Below are positions 6,641 through 11,936 of a stretch of 11,936 bases of DNA, one piece after another. This DNA is from Pseudomonadota bacterium (GTDB taxonomy: Bacteria > Pseudomonadota > Alphaproteobacteria > Caulobacterales > Caulobacteraceae), in contig JAEZCL010000270.1 of NCBI GenBank assembly GCA_023433585.1, positions 1-11,936 on the forward strand. The letters run 5' to 3'. Position 1 is the first letter of the stretch, and each line of letters opens with the position of its first letter. A program made the translations under genes and the position numbers. Under the pieces are notes generated by a model that saw only the letters and a program-made list of their open reading frames with translations, was not told where the DNA came from and made no database searches.

Positions 6641-8401
6641 CTAACCCGCCCGCTGCTTCTTCTTGAACCCGGGCTTGGGCTTGCCCTTGAAGGGCTTGCG
6701 GTCATGCGGACGCCCTTCGCCGGACGGGCGGTCGTCGCGCCGCTTGAACGGCTTGTTCGGGCGCGGCCCGCCGACGCCCTGGGCCGGGGCCTCGGACGGC
6801 GTGATCGCCACCTCGGCCTTGGCCGTCTTCACCGCCTCGCGGAACCGGGCCTCCACCGCCGTGGCGATCTCGAAGCGGGTTTCGTCGGGGAACACGCGGA
6901 TCGAGCCGATGTCCTTCTTGGCGATCCCGCCCAGGCGGCAGATCAGAGGGATCAGCCATTTGGGGTCGGCGTTCCTGCGCCGGCCGATGTCGGCGCGGAA
7001 CCAGACCACCTCGTGCGGCTGCAGCCGGTCGGTGGGCCAGGCCGAACCGGCCACCGCCGCGCCCGCATCACGCCGTCCGCGCGGCCCCTCGCCCGGATCG
7101 GTGATGTCTTCGGGCGCCGGCATCTCGGCGCGCATCAGCCGCACGAGGGCGCAGGCCAACTCCTCGGGCGTGCGTTCGGTCGCCAGCTTCCGGGCCAGGG
7201 CGAAATCCTCGTCGGTCACCGTCTGGTCGAAGATCGGGGTCGCCAGCAGGCGTTCCTCATCCCTGGCGATGATCTCGTCGGCGCCGGGCGCGGCGCTCCA
7301 CGTGGCCTCCAGCCCGGCGGAGCCCAGCAGCATCTCGGCCTTGCGCTTGCGCGTGGTGGGGACCAGCAGCACCGACACGCCCTTCTTGCCCGCCCGCCCC
7401 GTGCGGCCCGAACGGTGCAGCAGGGTCGCCTTGTTCACCGGCAGTTCGGCATGGATTACCAGGCCCAGGTCCGGCAGGTCCAACCCGCGCGCCGCCACGT
7501 CGGTGGCCACGCACACCCGCGCCTGGCCGTCGCGCAGGGCCTGCAGTGCGTCGGTGCGCTCGCGCTGGCTCAGTTCCCCCGACAGGCCGACCGAGGCGAA
7601 GCCGCGCTCGCGCAGGGCGCCTTGCAGATGCTTGACCGCCTCGCGGGTCGAGCAGAACACCAGCGCGCCGGGCGCCTCGAAGAAGCGCAGGACGTTGACC
7701 ACCGCGTGCTCGATCTGGTTCGGCGCGATGCGCATGGCGCGGTATTCGATGTCGCGGTGCGGCTGGCTGCGATCCGTGGTGTCGATACGCACGGCGTCGC
7801 GCTGATATTTCTTCGCCATCACGGCGATGTCGCGGGCGATGGTGGCCGAGAACATCAGGGTGCGGCGCTGGGCCGGCGCCTGGTCCAGGATGAACTCCAG
7901 ATCCTCGCGGAAGCCCATGTCCAGCATCTCGTCGGCTTCATCCAGCACGACCACCTTCAGGGCCGACAGGTCCAGGTTGCGACGGTCGATGTGGTCCTTC
8001 AGTCGCCCCGGGGTGCCCACCACGATGTGGGCCCCGACGTTCAGGGCGCGGGCTTCCTGGCGCGCGTCCATGCCGCCCACGCAGGTGACGATGCGCGCCC
8101 CCGCCTCGGCATAGAGCCAGGTCAACTCCTTGGCCACCTGCATGGCCAGTTCGCGCGTGGGCGCGATGACCAGGGCCAGGGGGGTGCGGGTCTGGCCGAA
8201 CCGCTCCGCATCCCCCAGCAGGGTCGGCGCGGCCGCCAGCCCGAAGGCCACCGTCTTGCCCGAGCCGGTCTGGGCCGAAACCAGCAGGTCCGCCTCGGTC
8301 AGGCCGTCTTCCAGCACGGCGTCCTGCACGGCGGTGGGTTCGGCGTAGCCGCGCTGGACGAGCGCGCGGTCGAGCGCGGGGTGGATGGCGGGAAAGGGCA
8401 T
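6641..8401 (-). CDS. DEAD-box ATP-dependent RNA helicase with DbpA-type RNA-binding domain
   Basis: This 586-residue cytoplasmic RNA helicase carries every DEAD-box motif in order: Q-motif region (EPTAVQ at 21-26), I AQTGSGKT (43-50), Ia PTRELA (81-86), Ib TPGRL (130-134), II DEAD (154-157), III SAT (185-187), IV LVFCSTR (247-253), V ATDVAARGLDLPD (299-311) and VI HRSGRTGRAG (329-338). A DbpA-like RNA-binding domain follows at about 464-527 (VVWFRADIGRRRNADPKWL and later IGSIRVFPDETRFEI). The last 45 residues are a Lys/Arg/Pro-rich tail likely to bind RNA without sequence specificity. The layout is that of DeaD/CsdA-type helicases, which act in ribosome assembly and mRNA remodelling, often at low temperature. 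It is not a short RhlE or RhlB. It stands alone on its strand, divergent from the flagellar-rod-like gene. Confidence 0.93.
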   Translation of the reverse strand: MPFPAIHPALDRALVQRGYAEPTAVQDAVLEDGLTEADLLVSAQTGSGKTVAFGLAAAPTLLGDAERFGQTRTPLALVIAPTRELAMQVAKELTWLYAEAGARIVTCVGGMDARQEARALNVGAHIVVGTPGRLKDHIDRRNLDLSALKVVVLDEADEMLDMGFREDLEFILDQAPAQRRTLMFSATIARDIAVMAKKYQRDAVRIDTTDRSQPHRDIEYRAMRIAPNQIEHAVVNVLRFFEAPGALVFCSTREAVKHLQGALRERGFASVGLSGELSQRERTDALQALRDGQARVCVATDVAARGLDLPDLGLVIHAELPVNKATLLHRSGRTGRAGKKGVSVLLVPTTRKRKAEMLLGSAGLEATWSAAPGADEIIARDEERLLATPIFDQTVTDEDFALARKLATERTPEELACALVRLMRAEMPAPEDITDPGEGPRGRRDAGAAVAGSAWPTDRLQPHEVVWFRADIGRRRNADPKWLIPLICRLGGIAKKDIGSIRVFPDETRFEIATAVEARFREAVKTAKAEVAITPSEAPAQGVGGPRPNKPFKRRDDRPSGEGRPHDRKPFKGKPKPGFKKKQRAG

Positions 8402-8596
8402 CGGAAACCTGATCTGACTTGGGCGGCCGCCGAAACGACCGCGCCCGGCCGGGTGCGCTGACCGGGCCGGGCGTTGGGAGGCGCGCTCTATACACCAATC
8501 GCGGCCATAAGGTGTTCACTTATGGATTCACCCTGTTCCTTCAGGGACCGGTGACGCGGCGGCTTCATATTGGGAAGGTCAGAGGAGACGACCGCC
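8402..8596. promoter_or_regulatory. Divergent promoter region with a 7-bp inverted repeat
   Basis: This 195-bp region lies between the helicase and the small + strand gene. A perfect inverted repeat, CCATAAG (8505-8511) and CTTATGG (8519-8525) with a 7-nt spacer, is its most distinct element and could be an operator or an mRNA hairpin. TATAGA on the minus strand (near 8487-8492) is a possible -10 for the helicase gene, but no matching -35 is evident. Confidence 0.4.
8583..8587 (+). promoter_or_regulatory. Ribosome binding site deciding the start at 8597
   Basis: AGGAG lies 9 nt before ATG 8597. It supports the 69-residue product over a TTG start at 8570. Confidence 0.7.
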
Positions 8597-8806
8597 ATGC
8601 AGGCCCTGTCCATCGCCGCCGCCGGGATGATGTCGGCCGCCGAACGCTTCGACGCCTCCGCGCGCCGCACCGCCGCCGCGCCGCTGGAGACCCTGGCGGA
8701 GGAGACGGTGGAGCGCATCACCGCGGGGCATGCCCTGAAGGCCAACGCCGTCGTCGCCCGCACCGCCGACGAGATGATCGGCGCCCTGCTGGACCGCACC
8801 GTCTAG
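8597..8806 (+). CDS. Minimal flagellar rod/hook (axial)-like protein
   Basis: This 69-residue protein joins two segments that normally sit at opposite ends of flagellar rod and hook proteins (FlgB, FlgC, FlgE, FlgF, FlgG). The N-terminal part, MQALSIAAAGMMSAAERFDA, resembles the axial N-helix pattern of small residues plus SxxA and SGM-like positions. The C-terminal part (LAEETVERITAGHALKANA, then TADEMIGALLD) matches the family signature of a LxxExVxxIxAxxAxxAN core followed by TADEM and LL. No central D1/D2 domain exists, so the two helices would pair into a short coiled coil. The start is fixed by AGGAG at 8583-8587. No flagellar genes lie nearby, so its role in the flagellum is inferred from sequence only. 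It could be an orphan rod accessory protein or a chaperone-like partner. Confidence 0.72.
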   Translation: MQALSIAAAGMMSAAERFDASARRTAAAPLETLAEETVERITAGHALKANAVVARTADEMIGALLDRTV

Positions 8807-8826
8807 GTCGTGTCCCCGATAAATCC

Positions 8827-8879
8827 GTCATCCTCGGGCTTGTCCCGAGTGTGATGGAGCATTGAAATCAAACGATTTC
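8827..8879. repeat. Intergenic palindromic element with two hairpins between convergent genes
   Basis: CTCGGG (8833-8838) pairs with CCCGAG (8844-8849) around a 5-nt loop. GAAATC (8864-8869) then pairs with GATTTC (8874-8879) around AAAC, ending at the stop of the regulator gene. The first hairpin, within TCATCCTCGGGCTTGTCCCGAG, resembles a dispersed repeat seen in Caulobacterales. Together they could stop transcription from either side, though neither has a clear T-run. Confidence 0.5.
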
Positions 8880-9602
8880 TCATGACTCTGTAAGGACGCC
8901 ACCTAAGCCGGCTTCCGCCTCCGCGCCGACCTTGGGCGGCAGTTCGAACAGGTCGATGAACCGCCGGGCCAGGGCCCGGTCACCCGTGACCGCCAACACG
9001 CCGCCGGCCTCCAGCGCCTCCAGCGGCTGGTCGCCATAGACGGCGCCGGCGACCATGGGCGGGGTTCCCGTGAACACGAAATCCGCGCCCTCGACCGGGC
9101 CGCGCGCGGCGGTCAGTTCGCCGCCGCCCAGCCGCATGCGGAACGTCTCGTCCCCGAACACGAACCCCGCCGTCAGGGTCAGGCCGCCCGCCCGCTCCAT
9201 GTCGATCATGGTTCTGAGCGACATCATCATGGACACTGCGCTCAGCGGCAGGGTCGGGTCATGGGACGGCGACCGCGCCGCCCAGCGGCCCAGGGCCTGA
9301 AAGATCGGCTCGCTTTCCCGACCCCAGTCGGTCAGGTCATAGACCTGCACCGAGGCGGGCGGCGGCAGCCTCTTGCGCGCCACGATCCCGGCCGCCTCCA
9401 GCCCCTCCAGCCGCTGGGTCAGCACATTGGCGCTGATCCCCGGCAGGTCGGCCTTCAGGTCGCCGAACCGCTTGGGGCCCAGCATCAGTTCGCGCATCAC
9501 CAGCAGGGCCCAGCGTTCCCCCACAAGGTCCAGCGCATGCGCCGCCCCGCAGGCGTCGTTGTAGGTCCGGCCGACCCTTGCAGTTATTTTTTCTAACCTC
9601 AT
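8880..9602 (-). CDS. HxlR-family transcriptional regulator with C-terminal SCP2-like domain
   Basis: This 240-residue protein begins with a winged-helix domain of the HxlR type at about 10-110. ACGAAHALDLVGERWALLVM (17-36) places a conserved Cys at 18, LMLGPKRFGDLKADLPGIS (39-57) leads into the recognition helix region NVLTQRLEGLEAAGIVARKR, and the wing contains VYDLTDWG. Residues about 130-222 look like an SCP2/sterol-carrier-like fold that may sense a hydrophobic ligand or simply aid dimerisation. Proteins of this combined form are known in actinobacteria and proteobacteria. The single N-terminal Cys is also the redox-sensing position of HypR-type regulators. ATG 9602 is the only plausible start, although no strong binding site precedes it. 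It is divergent from the DUF1428 gene, which is the natural candidate target. Confidence 0.85.
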   Translation of the reverse strand: MRLEKITARVGRTYNDACGAAHALDLVGERWALLVMRELMLGPKRFGDLKADLPGISANVLTQRLEGLEAAGIVARKRLPPPASVQVYDLTDWGRESEPIFQALGRWAARSPSHDPTLPLSAVSMMMSLRTMIDMERAGGLTLTAGFVFGDETFRMRLGGGELTAARGPVEGADFVFTGTPPMVAGAVYGDQPLEALEAGGVLAVTGDRALARRFIDLFELPPKVGAEAEAGLGGVLTES

Positions 9603-9665
9603 GCTTGCATATTATAATCAATGAGCGCAGGAGTCACGGCCTGACCAGAGAAGAGGAGGACCATC
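9603..9665. promoter_or_regulatory. Shared divergent promoter with palindromic -10-like sequence
   Basis: The 63 bp between divergent starts contain ATTATAAT (9611-9618), a perfect 8-bp palindrome that reads TATAAT on both strands. It could serve as a -10 element in either direction and may overlap the regulator's operator, which is typical for HxlR autoregulation. No obvious -35 is seen at the expected distance on either strand. Confidence 0.4.
9654..9659 (+). promoter_or_regulatory. Strong ribosome binding site for the DUF1428 gene
   Basis: AGGAGG lies 6 nt upstream of ATG 9666, a near-consensus Shine-Dalgarno site. Confidence 0.8.
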
Positions 9666-10013
9666 ATGAGCTACATCGACGGATTCCTGGCCGCCGTGCC
9701 CGACGCCAACAAGGACGCCTATCTGGAGCACGCCCGCATCGCCGCCGACATCTTCAAGGAATTCGGGGCCGAGCGCGTTGTGGAATGCTGGGAGGACGAC
9801 GTGCCGGACGGCAAGATCACGGACTTCCGCCGCTCGGTCCAGCGCCAGGACGGCGAGAGCGTCGTGTTCTCGTGGGTCGCCTGGCCCGACAAGGCCACGC
9901 GCGACGCCGGCTGGGCCAGGATGATGGAGGATCCGCGCATGAAGGACATGCAGATGCCCCTCGACGGCAAGCGCATGATCTACGGCGGCTTCGCCCCGAT
10001 CCTGGACGTCTGA
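9666..10013 (+). CDS. DUF1428 family protein (YbaA-like)
   Basis: This 115-residue soluble protein matches the DUF1428 (E. coli YbaA) family along its full length. It opens with MSYIDGFLAAVP (1-12) and carries ERVVECWEDDVPDGKITDF (36-54) and VVFSWVAWPDKATRDAG (66-82). It closes with MPLDGKRMIYGGFAPI (97-112). The fold is a dimeric alpha/beta barrel like that of antibiotic-biosynthesis monooxygenases. The family has no established reaction. A near-perfect AGGAGG site fixes the start. It faces an HxlR-like regulator across a short promoter region, the usual genomic arrangement for a regulator and its target, so it is probably controlled by that regulator and may respond to a small-molecule or redox stress. 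Confidence 0.92.
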   Translation: MSYIDGFLAAVPDANKDAYLEHARIAADIFKEFGAERVVECWEDDVPDGKITDFRRSVQRQDGESVVFSWVAWPDKATRDAGWARMMEDPRMKDMQMPLDGKRMIYGGFAPILDV

Positions 10014-10060
10014 TCCTCCCATTTGGGGGAAGGGGACCGCGAAGCGGTGGAGGAGGTGTG
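10014..10060. repeat. GC-rich intergenic repeat related to the 351-493 element
   Basis: The sequence just after the DUF1428 stop has the same layout as the left arm at 351-400. A CTCCC...GGGGGAAGGGG block is followed by ACCGC (10036-10040) pairing with GCGGT (10044-10048) around GAA, then GGAGGAGG. It may act as a weak transcription stop between the DUF1428 and PEBP genes. Confidence 0.55.
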
Positions 10061-10159
10061 TCGGCAACCCCGCTCTCTTCCATTGACGCCTCGCGCCCCG
10101 CGCTGCATCCCCTGTCCGGCGACCGCGTTCAGATCGGACCACCGGACAGGGAGACGCCC

Positions 10160-10642
10160 ATGACTTTCACCGTGACCTCAAACGACTTCAGCGACGGCGG
10201 CACGCTGCCGGACGCCCATGTGAAGGCTCATGGCGACACATCTCCGCACCTGAAATGGTCCGGCGCGCCCGAGGGGACCCGATCCTACGCCGTCACCTGC
10301 TATGACCCCGACGCTCCCACCGGCTCCGGCTTCTGGCACTGGACCGTGGCCAACATTCCCGCCGATGTCACCGAACTGGCCCGGGGCGCCGGCGCCGTCG
10401 GCGGCGCGAACCTGCCCCAAGGCGCCGTGCAGGGGCGCACCGACTATGGAGATTCAGGCTTCGGCGGCGCCGCCCCGCCCCCCGGCCACGGCCCGCACCG
10501 CTATATCTTCACGGTGTTCGCGGTGGACACGGACAGGCTGGACGTCACGCCCGACAATTCCGGCGCCGTGTTCGGCTGCAACCTGCATTTCCACACCCTG
10601 GCCAGGGCGTCGATCACGGCGACCTATGAGAACAAGGGGTGA
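10160..10642 (+). CDS. YbhB/YbcL family Raf kinase inhibitor-like (PEBP) protein
   Basis: The 160-residue product is a bacterial phosphatidylethanolamine-binding protein homologue. The two family signatures are present: CYDPDAPTGSGFWHW (47-61), with the conserved D49, D51 and H60, and PPPGHGPHRYIFTVFAVD (106-123). These line the anion-binding pocket known from E. coli YbhB and YbcL. The pocket is thought to bind phosphorylated groups, but the biological ligand in bacteria is not settled. There is no signal peptide, so it is probably cytoplasmic like YbhB. ATG 10160 follows AGGGAG (10148-10153) by 6 nt. The open frame extends far upstream, but that part lies over the DUF1428 gene in another frame and was rejected. 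It follows DUF1428 by 146 nt, separated by a repeat. Confidence 0.92.
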   Translation: MTFTVTSNDFSDGGTLPDAHVKAHGDTSPHLKWSGAPEGTRSYAVTCYDPDAPTGSGFWHWTVANIPADVTELARGAGAVGGANLPQGAVQGRTDYGDSGFGGAAPPPGHGPHRYIFTVFAVDTDRLDVTPDNSGAVFGCNLHFHTLARASITATYENKG

Positions 10643-10714
10643 CAGCCTTCGGGGAGCAGTCTTGTCGACCCTCCCCACTGACATCACGCGCGAACCCTGC
10701 TAAACGCCCGCGCC

Positions 10715-11377
10715 ATGAGCGCAGCCGTCATCGTCTTCCCCGGTTCCAACTGCGATCGCGACTGCAGGGTCGCCGTCGAACGCTCCACCGGCGCGCCGGT
10801 GGACATGGTCTGGCACACCGAGACCGAACTGCCCTATGGCCTGGATCTGATCGTCCTGCCGGGCGGCTTTTCCTACGGCGACTATCTGCGCGCCGGAGCC
10901 ATGGCGGCGCGCGCGCCGATCATGGACGCGGTGCGCAAGGCGGCGGACGCGGGCGTGGCCGTGGTGGGCATCTGCAACGGCTTCCAAATCCTGTGCGAGG
11001 CGGGCATCCTGCCCGGCGCCCTGATGCGCAACGCCGGTCTGAAATACATCTGCAAGCCCATCGAGCTTGAGATCGCCAACGGCCAGACGCGCTTCACAGC
11101 CGCCTATCAGGGCCGCCGCAACGTGGTGATGACCCAGGGCAACGCCGACGGAAACTATTTCGCCGACGAGGACACCCTGAACCGCCTGGAGGGCGAGGGT
11201 CAGGTGGTGTTCCGCTACGTCTCCAATCCCAACGGCTCGGCCCGCGACATCGCCGGGATCACCAACGCCCAGGGCAACGTCCTGGGCATGATGCCCCACC
11301 CGGACCGCGCCTTCGAGGCGGAACTGGGCTCGGCCGACGGCGCGGTGCTGTTCCAGAGCGTGATGGCGGCGGCGTAG
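10715..11377 (+). CDS. purQ: Phosphoribosylformylglycinamidine synthase subunit PurQ (glutamine amidotransferase)
   Basis: PurQ releases ammonia from glutamine for FGAM synthase, the fourth step of purine synthesis, working with PurL and PurS. The 220-residue length is typical. The class I amidotransferase features are visible: VIVFPGSNCDRDC (5-17), LPGGFSYGDYLRAGAMAA (48-65), the nucleophile Cys87 in GICNGFQIL (85-93), and the His of GMMPHPDRAFE (H195). The residue two places after this His is Asp (D197), where many PurQ proteins have Glu as the third triad member. This is a conservative change. ATG 10715 gives the standard N-terminus but has no obvious ribosome binding site. No purS precedes it (only 72 nt to the PEBP stop) and no purL follows, so its partners must be elsewhere. 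Confidence 0.96.
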   Translation: MSAAVIVFPGSNCDRDCRVAVERSTGAPVDMVWHTETELPYGLDLIVLPGGFSYGDYLRAGAMAARAPIMDAVRKAADAGVAVVGICNGFQILCEAGILPGALMRNAGLKYICKPIELEIANGQTRFTAAYQGRRNVVMTQGNADGNYFADEDTLNRLEGEGQVVFRYVSNPNGSARDIAGITNAQGNVLGMMPHPDRAFEAELGSADGAVLFQSVMAAA

Positions 11378-11421
11378 CCCTCGCCGCTCCGCCGCCTGAC
11401 GGCACGGATTCGCGGCATGAC

Positions 11422-11448
11422 CCGCTTCGCCGCGCAACCCGGAAGCGG
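11422..11448. other. 7-bp inverted repeat downstream of purQ
   Basis: CCGCTTC (11422-11428) pairs with GAAGCGG (11442-11448) around 13 nt. It lacks a T-run, so it is at best a weak terminator or mRNA 3' stabiliser for purQ. Confidence 0.3.
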
Positions 11449-11467
11449 TCCCGTCCGTTAAGCCGTC

Positions 11468-11656
11468 ATGCGTGTTTCACCCGTCCCGTTCATCTTCGCC
11501 CTGCTGGGGGCCATCGCTCTGTTCTTCGCCTTTCTGGCGGCCGGAATGGGCGTGGCCAGCCTGCTTCTGGCGCTCGGACTGGGGGCCGGCGGCCTGTGGC
11601 TGGCCTGGCGCGTGGTCAGGCAGCGCATCGCGCAAACGCGAGACCGGGCCGCTTGA
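11468..11656 (+). CDS. Small hypothetical membrane protein
   Basis: A 62-residue product with two closely spaced hydrophobic segments (about 7-26 and 29-47), followed by a basic tail (WRVVRQRIAQTRDRAA), fits a small inner-membrane hairpin protein with both ends in the cytoplasm. I recognise no family. The ATG at 11468 lacks a clear ribosome binding site, which lowers confidence. In its favour are the clean hydrophobic pattern, the positive-inside tail, codon use like the neighbours, and an intrinsic terminator 31 nt after its stop. It lies between purQ and greA, and could be transcribed as the tail of the purQ transcript. Confidence 0.6.
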   Translation: MRVSPVPFIFALLGAIALFFAFLAAGMGVASLLLALGLGAGGLWLAWRVVRQRIAQTRDRAA

Positions 11657-11686
11657 AGTCCGGCGCGGCGCGACCTATCCTCTCTG

Positions 11687-11719
11687 GCCGGTCGAAACGC
11701 CCTCGACCGGCATTTGTTT
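11687..11719 (+). terminator. Intrinsic terminator upstream of greA
   Basis: A perfect 9-bp stem, GCCGGTCGA (11687-11695) and TCGACCGGC (11703-11711), closes a 7-nt loop and is followed by ATTTGTTT. This is the clearest rho-independent terminator in the window. It would end the purQ/small membrane protein transcript and isolate greA, which must then have its own promoter in 11720-11763. Confidence 0.8.
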
Positions 11720-11763
11720 GCGTGAACACCTTGTCTTTGGGCGAATAAGAAAACCAATCGCAC

Positions 11764-11936
11764 ATGGAAAAAGAGCCGATGACGGTCGAGGGCTATTCCG
11801 CCCTCGACAGCCAGTTGAAGCAACTCAAGTCGGTTGAGCGCCCCGCGGTGATCGCCGCGATCTCGGAAGCGCGCGCCCACGGCGACCTGTCCGAAAACGC
11901 GGAATATCACGCGGCCAAGGAGCGCCAGGGCTGGAT
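11764..11936 (+). CDS. greA: Transcription elongation factor GreA (5' part, cut by window edge)
   Basis: GreA rescues backtracked RNA polymerase by stimulating cleavage of the nascent transcript's 3' end. The visible 57 codons cover the start of the N-terminal coiled coil, whose tip enters the polymerase secondary channel. ALDSQLKQLKSVERPAVIAA is followed by ISEARAHGDLSENAEYHAAK, which contains the invariant GDLSENAEY tip motif with the catalytic acidic residues (D and E). The sequence begins MEKEPMTVEGY. Translation could instead start at the second Met (codon 6), but the MEK start is usual in Caulobacterales homologues. The rest of the gene lies beyond the right edge. It follows a terminator, so it is probably an independent transcript. 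Confidence 0.95.
   Translation, partial: MEKEPMTVEGYSALDSQLKQLKSVERPAVIAAISEARAHGDLSENAEYHAAKERQGW

Noticed and set aside
6704..8461. A 585-codon open frame on the + strand opposite the helicase
   Set aside because: The minus strand carries all DEAD-box motifs. The + strand product is low-complexity and His/Arg/Gly-rich.
9618..10142. A 174-codon minus-strand frame opposite the DUF1428 gene
   Set aside because: DUF1428 is a full-length family match with a near-consensus ribosome binding site. The antisense frame has no motif.
1..11936. CRISPR array, tRNA, rRNA, insertion sequence, toxin-antitoxin or defence system
   Set aside because: I looked for regularly spaced repeats, cloverleaf-like stretches, transposase motifs and paired small toxin/antitoxin genes and found none that hold up.

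Overview
The window is high-GC chromosomal DNA with dense coding on both strands. It fits an alphaproteobacterium of the order Caulobacterales, and my best guess is Brevundimonas or a close relative. This rests on the codon and base composition, the GreA N-terminus at the right edge, the small flagellar-rod-like protein, the HxlR-DUF1428 pair, and GC-rich intergenic palindromes of a kind common in that group. The genus is an inference. The content is mostly ordinary accessory and housekeeping genes. I see no phage, transposase, CRISPR array, rRNA or tRNA.

Layout, left to right. (1) 1-315: a short + strand protein, unrecognised and possibly the 3' end of a longer gene. It is followed by an intergenic stretch with a long inverted-repeat element (351-493). 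(2) 559-3837, minus strand: a secreted zinc-dependent S1/P1 nuclease/phospholipase C superfamily protein, then a TPR-sulfotransferase (TTG start), then a TrmJ-type tRNA methyltransferase. The spacing is tight (4-nt gap, then ATGA overlap), so they are probably one transcript. (3) 3983-4492, plus strand: a small exported 3D-domain protein, divergent from the nuclease. (4) 4500-5958, minus strand: a three-gene set encoding a multi-TM protein, an Mpo1-like (DUF962) membrane protein and a secreted hypothetical. (5) 5959-6640: a gene-poor zone with a REP-like repeat and an abrupt AT-rich island holding one small membrane protein with paired CxxC motifs. (6) 6641-8401, minus strand: a DEAD-box RNA helicase with a DbpA-type RNA-binding domain and a basic tail. 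(7) 8597-8806, plus strand: a 69-residue protein that looks like the N- and C-terminal helices of a flagellar rod/hook protein joined directly. (8) 8880-10642: an HxlR-family regulator with a C-terminal SCP2-like region, divergent from a DUF1428 protein, which is followed by a YbhB/YbcL (PEBP) protein. (9) 10715-11936: purQ, a tiny membrane protein, an intrinsic terminator, and the 5' part of greA running off the right edge.

How the genes relate. The clearest local regulatory unit is the HxlR-like gene and the divergent DUF1428 gene, which share a 63-bp AT-rich promoter region with a palindromic -10-like sequence. PurQ is a glutamine amidotransferase subunit that needs PurS and PurL partners, and neither lies next to it here. 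The 4500-5958 set is a plausible envelope or lipid operon of unknown purpose. I found no convincing novel multi-gene system. The items most worth a second look are the minimal flagellar-axial-like protein, the AT-rich island gene, and the PLC-like metal ligand in the nuclease.
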